From: Acidobacteriota bacterium
GTDB taxonomy: Bacteria > Acidobacteriota > Polarisedimenticolia > Gp22-AA2
Assembly: GCA_027297005.1 (NCBI GenBank)
Contig: JAPUIN010000187.1
Coordinates: 1 to 8,662, forward strand
Length of the DNA: 8,662 nucleotides
Direction of reading: 5' to 3'
This document shows positions 6,009 through 8,662 of this stretch, in pieces (position 1 is the first letter of the stretch; each line of letters starts with the position of its first letter). A model generated the notes under the pieces. The model saw only the letters and a list, made by a program, of their open reading frames with translations, ran no database searches and was not told the origin of the DNA. The position numbers and the translations under genes are program-made.

Positions 6009-7592
6009 ATGGCGGACAAATCAACCCAGCCGAAGGTGACATACGCCACCCTCGCCGCTGGGCAGACACCCGAGTTCACCAAGGCATACGACGAGGCCGC
6101 CGAGCGGGTCCGGAAGAGCTTTGGGAAGACCCATCCGCTGTTCATCGGTGGCAGGGAGATCTCCGCCGGCGAGACCTTCGAGAGCAGGAGCCCGTCCGAC
6201 ACGCGTGTGGTTCTGGGCAGATTCGCGAAGGGAACACGCGACGACGCGAAGGCGGCGATCGCCGCGGCCCGGAAGGCGTACGAGACCACCTGGCGTGACA
6301 TGCCCTGGAAGGAGCGGATCAGCTACCTCCGCAAGGCGGCCGATGCGATCGAGAAGCACCGCTACGATCTGTCGGCCCTGCTCGGCATCGAGGTCGGCAA
6401 GAACAGGCTCGAGGCGATGGGGGACGTGCAGGAAACCGCCGACATGATGAACTACTACTGCGATCAGGTCGAGGAGCACAAGGGCTACGAAGAACCGATG
6501 CAGACCTTCTCCGACAAGGAGACCAACCTCGACCTCCTGCGTCCCTACGGCGTCTGGGTGATCATCTCGCCGTTCAATTTTCCGATGGCGCTGGCCGGGG
6601 GCCCCACGTCAGGCGCCCTCCTGGGAGGGAACACCGTCGTCTTCAAGCCGGCGACCGATACGCCCCTCACCGGGTGGCGGCTGACCGAGTGCTACCGCGA
6701 GGCGGGCCTGCCGGACGGCGTCTTCAACTACGTCAGCGGTCCCGGCGCCACCGTCGGGGAGGAGTTGGTCAAAAACCCCGACGTCGACGGCATCCTCTTC
6801 ACCGGGTCGAAGGAGATCGGCTTCGGGATCTACCGCAAGTTCTCCAGCGACTACCCGAAGCCGTGCATCACCGAGATGGGAGGGAAGAATCCGGCGCTGA
6901 TCACCGCCACCGCCGACCTCGACATGGCGGCCGAGGGGGTGATGAAGTCGGCATTCGGGCTGCAGGGGCAGAAGTGCAGCGCCTGCTCGCGAGTCTACGT
7001 CGAGAGGAAGGTCGCGAAGGAGTTCACCGAGAAGCTGATCGAGAAGACGCGCTCCATCAAGATCGGCGATCCGATCCAGAAGGAGCACTGGCTCGGTCCC
7101 GTGATCAACGAGACGTCCTACAGGAAGTTTGAAAAGTACTGCGAGATGGCACGCAAGGATGGACGGATCGTCGTCGGTGGCGAGCAGGTCAAGGGCGCTG
7201 GGTACGACCTCGGCTATTTCGTTCAGCCGACCGTCATCACCGGGCTCGCCAGGGATCACGAGCTGTCCCGCGAAGAGATGTTTCTGCCGGTGACCTGCGT
7301 CTGGGAGGTCGATTCACTCGATGAGGCGCTCGTTCTGGCCAACCGGACCGAGTACGGCCTGACGGCCGGGTTGTTCAGCGCCGACGACGCCGAAATTACG
7401 AAATTCTTCAACCGGATCGAGGCGGGCGTGGTCTACGTGAACCGGCGCGCCGGCGCCACCACCGGCGCCTGGCCGGGCGTCAATCCGTTCGGCGGCTGGA
7501 AGGGGAGCGGCTCCTCCGGCAAGGCGGGCGGAGGCCCCTATTACGTCGCCCAGTTCATGCGTGAGCAGAGCCGCACCCTGATCCGCGGCTGA
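6009..7592 (+). CDS. L-glutamate gamma-semialdehyde (1-pyrroline-5-carboxylate) dehydrogenase-type ALDH
   Basis: This 527-residue NAD(P)-dependent aldehyde dehydrogenase most resembles the P5C dehydrogenase (RocA/PutA C-terminal) branch, which oxidises glutamate semialdehyde to glutamate in proline and arginine breakdown. The ALDH core is complete: ISPFNFP (186-192) with Asn190, VFKPA (211-215) with Lys213, FTGSKEIG (264-271), the general-base Glu289 in ITEMGGKNP, and the nucleophile Cys323 in GQKCSACSR, a P5CDH-like context. The C-terminal VNRRAGATTGAWPGVNPFGG (477-496) and GKAGGGPYY (504-512) also match this branch, as does the long N-terminal region before the core. No proline dehydrogenase (putA/prodh) is in the window, so the upstream step must be encoded elsewhere. 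It is followed after 19 bp by an unknown gene on the same strand. The ALDH call is certain; the P5C substrate is likely. Confidence 0.9.
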   Translation: MADKSTQPKVTYATLAAGQTPEFTKAYDEAAERVRKSFGKTHPLFIGGREISAGETFESRSPSDTRVVLGRFAKGTRDDAKAAIAAARKAYETTWRDMPWKERISYLRKAADAIEKHRYDLSALLGIEVGKNRLEAMGDVQETADMMNYYCDQVEEHKGYEEPMQTFSDKETNLDLLRPYGVWVIISPFNFPMALAGGPTSGALLGGNTVVFKPATDTPLTGWRLTECYREAGLPDGVFNYVSGPGATVGEELVKNPDVDGILFTGSKEIGFGIYRKFSSDYPKPCITEMGGKNPALITATADLDMAAEGVMKSAFGLQGQKCSACSRVYVERKVAKEFTEKLIEKTRSIKIGDPIQKEHWLGPVINETSYRKFEKYCEMARKDGRIVVGGEQVKGAGYDLGYFVQPTVITGLARDHELSREEMFLPVTCVWEVDSLDEALVLANRTEYGLTAGLFSADDAEITKFFNRIEAGVVYVNRRAGATTGAWPGVNPFGGWKGSGSSGKAGGGPYYVAQFMREQSRTLIRG

Positions 7593-7611
7593 GCGGGCGC
7601 TCCGGCGCGAG

Positions 7612-8529
7612 ATGAGAATCGACACCGCCCGTTTCCTGGTTTCGCTGCCCGAGCGCGCCGTGCGCTCGGCCACCGCCGTTTCGGCGGGGATTCTGCGCGA
7701 GCTGGGTGACGCCGCGCTGCCGGGGTCGCTGCGCCGCACGAAGCTCTACCGCACCATGGTGCGGGATACCCTGCGGTTTCTCCTCGAGGAAGTCGGTCAG
7801 GTCGACGGTGCGTATCCAGTTGAGGGGCGACTCGGCGAGAAGTTCGCTCTGCGTCGCGCCGCAGGCAACGGGATCGAGATCGTCGGTATTCTGGCCTTCC
7901 GCGCCTCGCCAGTCTGGGTGATGGCGGCGCTCGCCGATCTGACGGGGACAGGACGCAAACTGGTTCGTGAGATCGCCGACTCGTTGAAGGAGGAGGGGCT
8001 TCTCGATCCCGGGGCCGAGTTCGACAGCGTCGAACGGATCCTGGAGGGACTCGAGGCGACCTCCGAGCAACTGACCGACACGATCAACGCCCCACCTCTC
8101 GATGTGACTAGCCTGAAGAAGGAGTGGGCGGAGCTCCGCAAGAGGGCGGCGCGCATCCCCCCCTCGCGGCTGCCGTCAGTGGCGCGACTGCGCACGCAAT
8201 GGCAGGATCTGCGGAACACCGCAGAGATCGAGGGACGCAGCATCTTCCAGGTGTCGAGTCTGATGGCCCTCTCGGCGATCGAGCAGGTGCCGGATCGAGT
8301 CCGCTGGCTGTCGCGAAGCGCCTCGGTGGCGGCGCGCCGGACCGGTTCTATGCTGGCGGAACCGCTGCTCGATCACTACGTCACGACGCTCGGGCAGATC
8401 CGTTCAGCCGGGTTCATGCCCTACTGGAAACGACAGTTCGCTCCCTACCTGAGGGCGGCAGCGGCTCAATTCTCGGAGCGGAACCTGACGCTCACGGAGC
8501 GTCTGCTCGGTCGAAGTCGGGCGCGGTGA
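7612..8529 (+). CDS. Conserved-looking protein of unknown function, 305 residues
   Basis: I do not recognise a named family. The protein is rich in Arg, Leu and Ala and is predicted to be mostly helical. A weakly hydrophobic stretch (about 87-110, GIEIVGILAFRASPVWVMAAL and onward) is followed by TGTGRKLVREIADSLKEEGLLDP (111-133). A charged middle (165-210) contains EWAELRKRAARIPPSRLPSV, a WQDLR motif and EGRSIFQVSSLMALSAIEQVP. The C-terminal part is basic and aromatic, with WLSRSASVAARRTG, LLDHY, GFMPYWKRQFAPYLRAAA (267-284) and TERLL. There is no signal peptide, and a firm membrane segment is not evident. ATG 7612 has only a weak GCGAG-like site. It lies 19 bp after the aldehyde dehydrogenase and its TGA overlaps a possible GTG of the next frame, so it likely sits in one transcript with both neighbours. 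The length, reading-frame integrity and context support a real gene. Confidence 0.72.
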   Translation: MRIDTARFLVSLPERAVRSATAVSAGILRELGDAALPGSLRRTKLYRTMVRDTLRFLLEEVGQVDGAYPVEGRLGEKFALRRAAGNGIEIVGILAFRASPVWVMAALADLTGTGRKLVREIADSLKEEGLLDPGAEFDSVERILEGLEATSEQLTDTINAPPLDVTSLKKEWAELRKRAARIPPSRLPSVARLRTQWQDLRNTAEIEGRSIFQVSSLMALSAIEQVPDRVRWLSRSASVAARRTGSMLAEPLLDHYVTTLGQIRSAGFMPYWKRQFAPYLRAAAAQFSERNLTLTERLLGRSRAR

Positions 8530-8540
8530 TCAAAGAAGAA

Positions 8541-8548
8541 GGGGGAAG
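8541..8548 (+). promoter_or_regulatory. Ribosome binding site before the S9 peptidase start
   Basis: GGGGGAAG, within a longer purine run, lies just before GTG 8550. It supports that codon over the earlier in-frame GTG at 8526, which overlaps the previous stop codon, because family members start close to PLIPR. Confidence 0.4.
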
Positions 8549-8549
8549 C

Positions 8550-8662
8550 GTGGTCCCGTTAATACCCAGGCAGATTCTGTTCGGCAACCCATCGAAGGTG
8601 ATGCCACGCATCTCCCCCGAGGGGGACAGGCTCGCGTACCTCGCTCCGGACTAGGGGGTGCT
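8550..8662 (+). pseudogene. 5' end of an S9 prolyl oligopeptidase-family gene with an in-frame TAG
   Basis: From GTG 8550 the translation is MVPLIPRQILFGNPSKVMPR and then ISPEGDRLAYLAPD, stop (TAG 8652-8654), then GVL to the window edge. The 'PLIPR..LFGNP.....ISP.G.RLAYLAP' start is typical of S9 family (acylaminoacyl/prolyl oligopeptidase) proteins of about 600-680 residues, whose next residues usually read 'x-GVLNVWV'. The frame therefore resumes correctly after the TAG, and the stop replaces one sense codon, plausibly AAG or CAG. This is either a nonsense mutation or a sequencing/assembly error near a contig edge. The propeller body and the catalytic Ser-Asp-His domain are beyond the window. 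Family recognition is from a short N-terminal stretch only. Confidence 0.62.

Noticed and set aside
7441..7475. GC-rich inverted repeat (GGCGCC-ACCACC-GGCGCC) as a terminator or regulatory hairpin
   Set aside because: It lies inside the aldehyde dehydrogenase coding the conserved GATTGAW region, has no T-tract, and follows from Gly/Ala codon choice.
8124..8549. Upstream part of the frame leading into the S9 peptidase start
   Set aside because: It overlaps the last 400 bases of the 305-residue gene in another frame and shows no peptidase similarity until PLIPR, so the S9 gene is taken to start at GTG 8550.

Overview
The window is GC-rich bacterial DNA holding seven complete genes, with a truncated gene at each end. 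Base composition is uniform, gaps are short, and no rRNA, tRNA, CRISPR array or insertion sequence was seen. The gene content, especially a secreted VWA protein of the type common in Acidobacteriota and an S9 peptidase start typical of such genomes, suggests an Acidobacteriota-like or related soil/sediment lineage. That placement is inference from gene content only.

Left part, minus strand (1-1154), read right to left: a formaldehyde-activating-enzyme (Fae) family protein, a pterin-4a-carbinolamine dehydratase (PCD) 18 bp downstream, then the N-terminus of a secreted glucose/sorbosone-dehydrogenase-like protein that runs off the left edge. The first two form a probable two-gene operon. Fae and PCD are both enzyme families that act on reduced pterins. 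The Fae copy lacks the segment that carries the family's catalytic histidine, while the PCD motif is intact. This pair is the best candidate here for undescribed biochemistry.

Central part, plus strand (1300-5877): a short homoserine-dehydrogenase family protein without an ACT domain, divergent from the Fae gene across a 145-bp intergenic region; a predicted lipoprotein amidohydrolase of the YtcJ/COG1574 type; and a secreted protein joining a VWA domain to C-terminal HEAT-like repeats.

Right part, plus strand (6009-8662): a 1-pyrroline-5-carboxylate-dehydrogenase-type aldehyde dehydrogenase, a conserved-looking protein of unknown function 19 bp downstream, and the first 34 codons of an S9 (prolyl oligopeptidase) family gene interrupted by an in-frame TAG 8 bases from the window end. 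The last three genes are closely spaced and probably co-transcribed.

Several genes carry a clear TAnnAT-type -10 element close to the start codon: about 29 nt upstream for three plus-strand genes, and only 5 nt upstream for the left-edge gene, which may be leaderless. The plus-strand metabolic genes thus look like individually promoted neighbours rather than one pathway operon.
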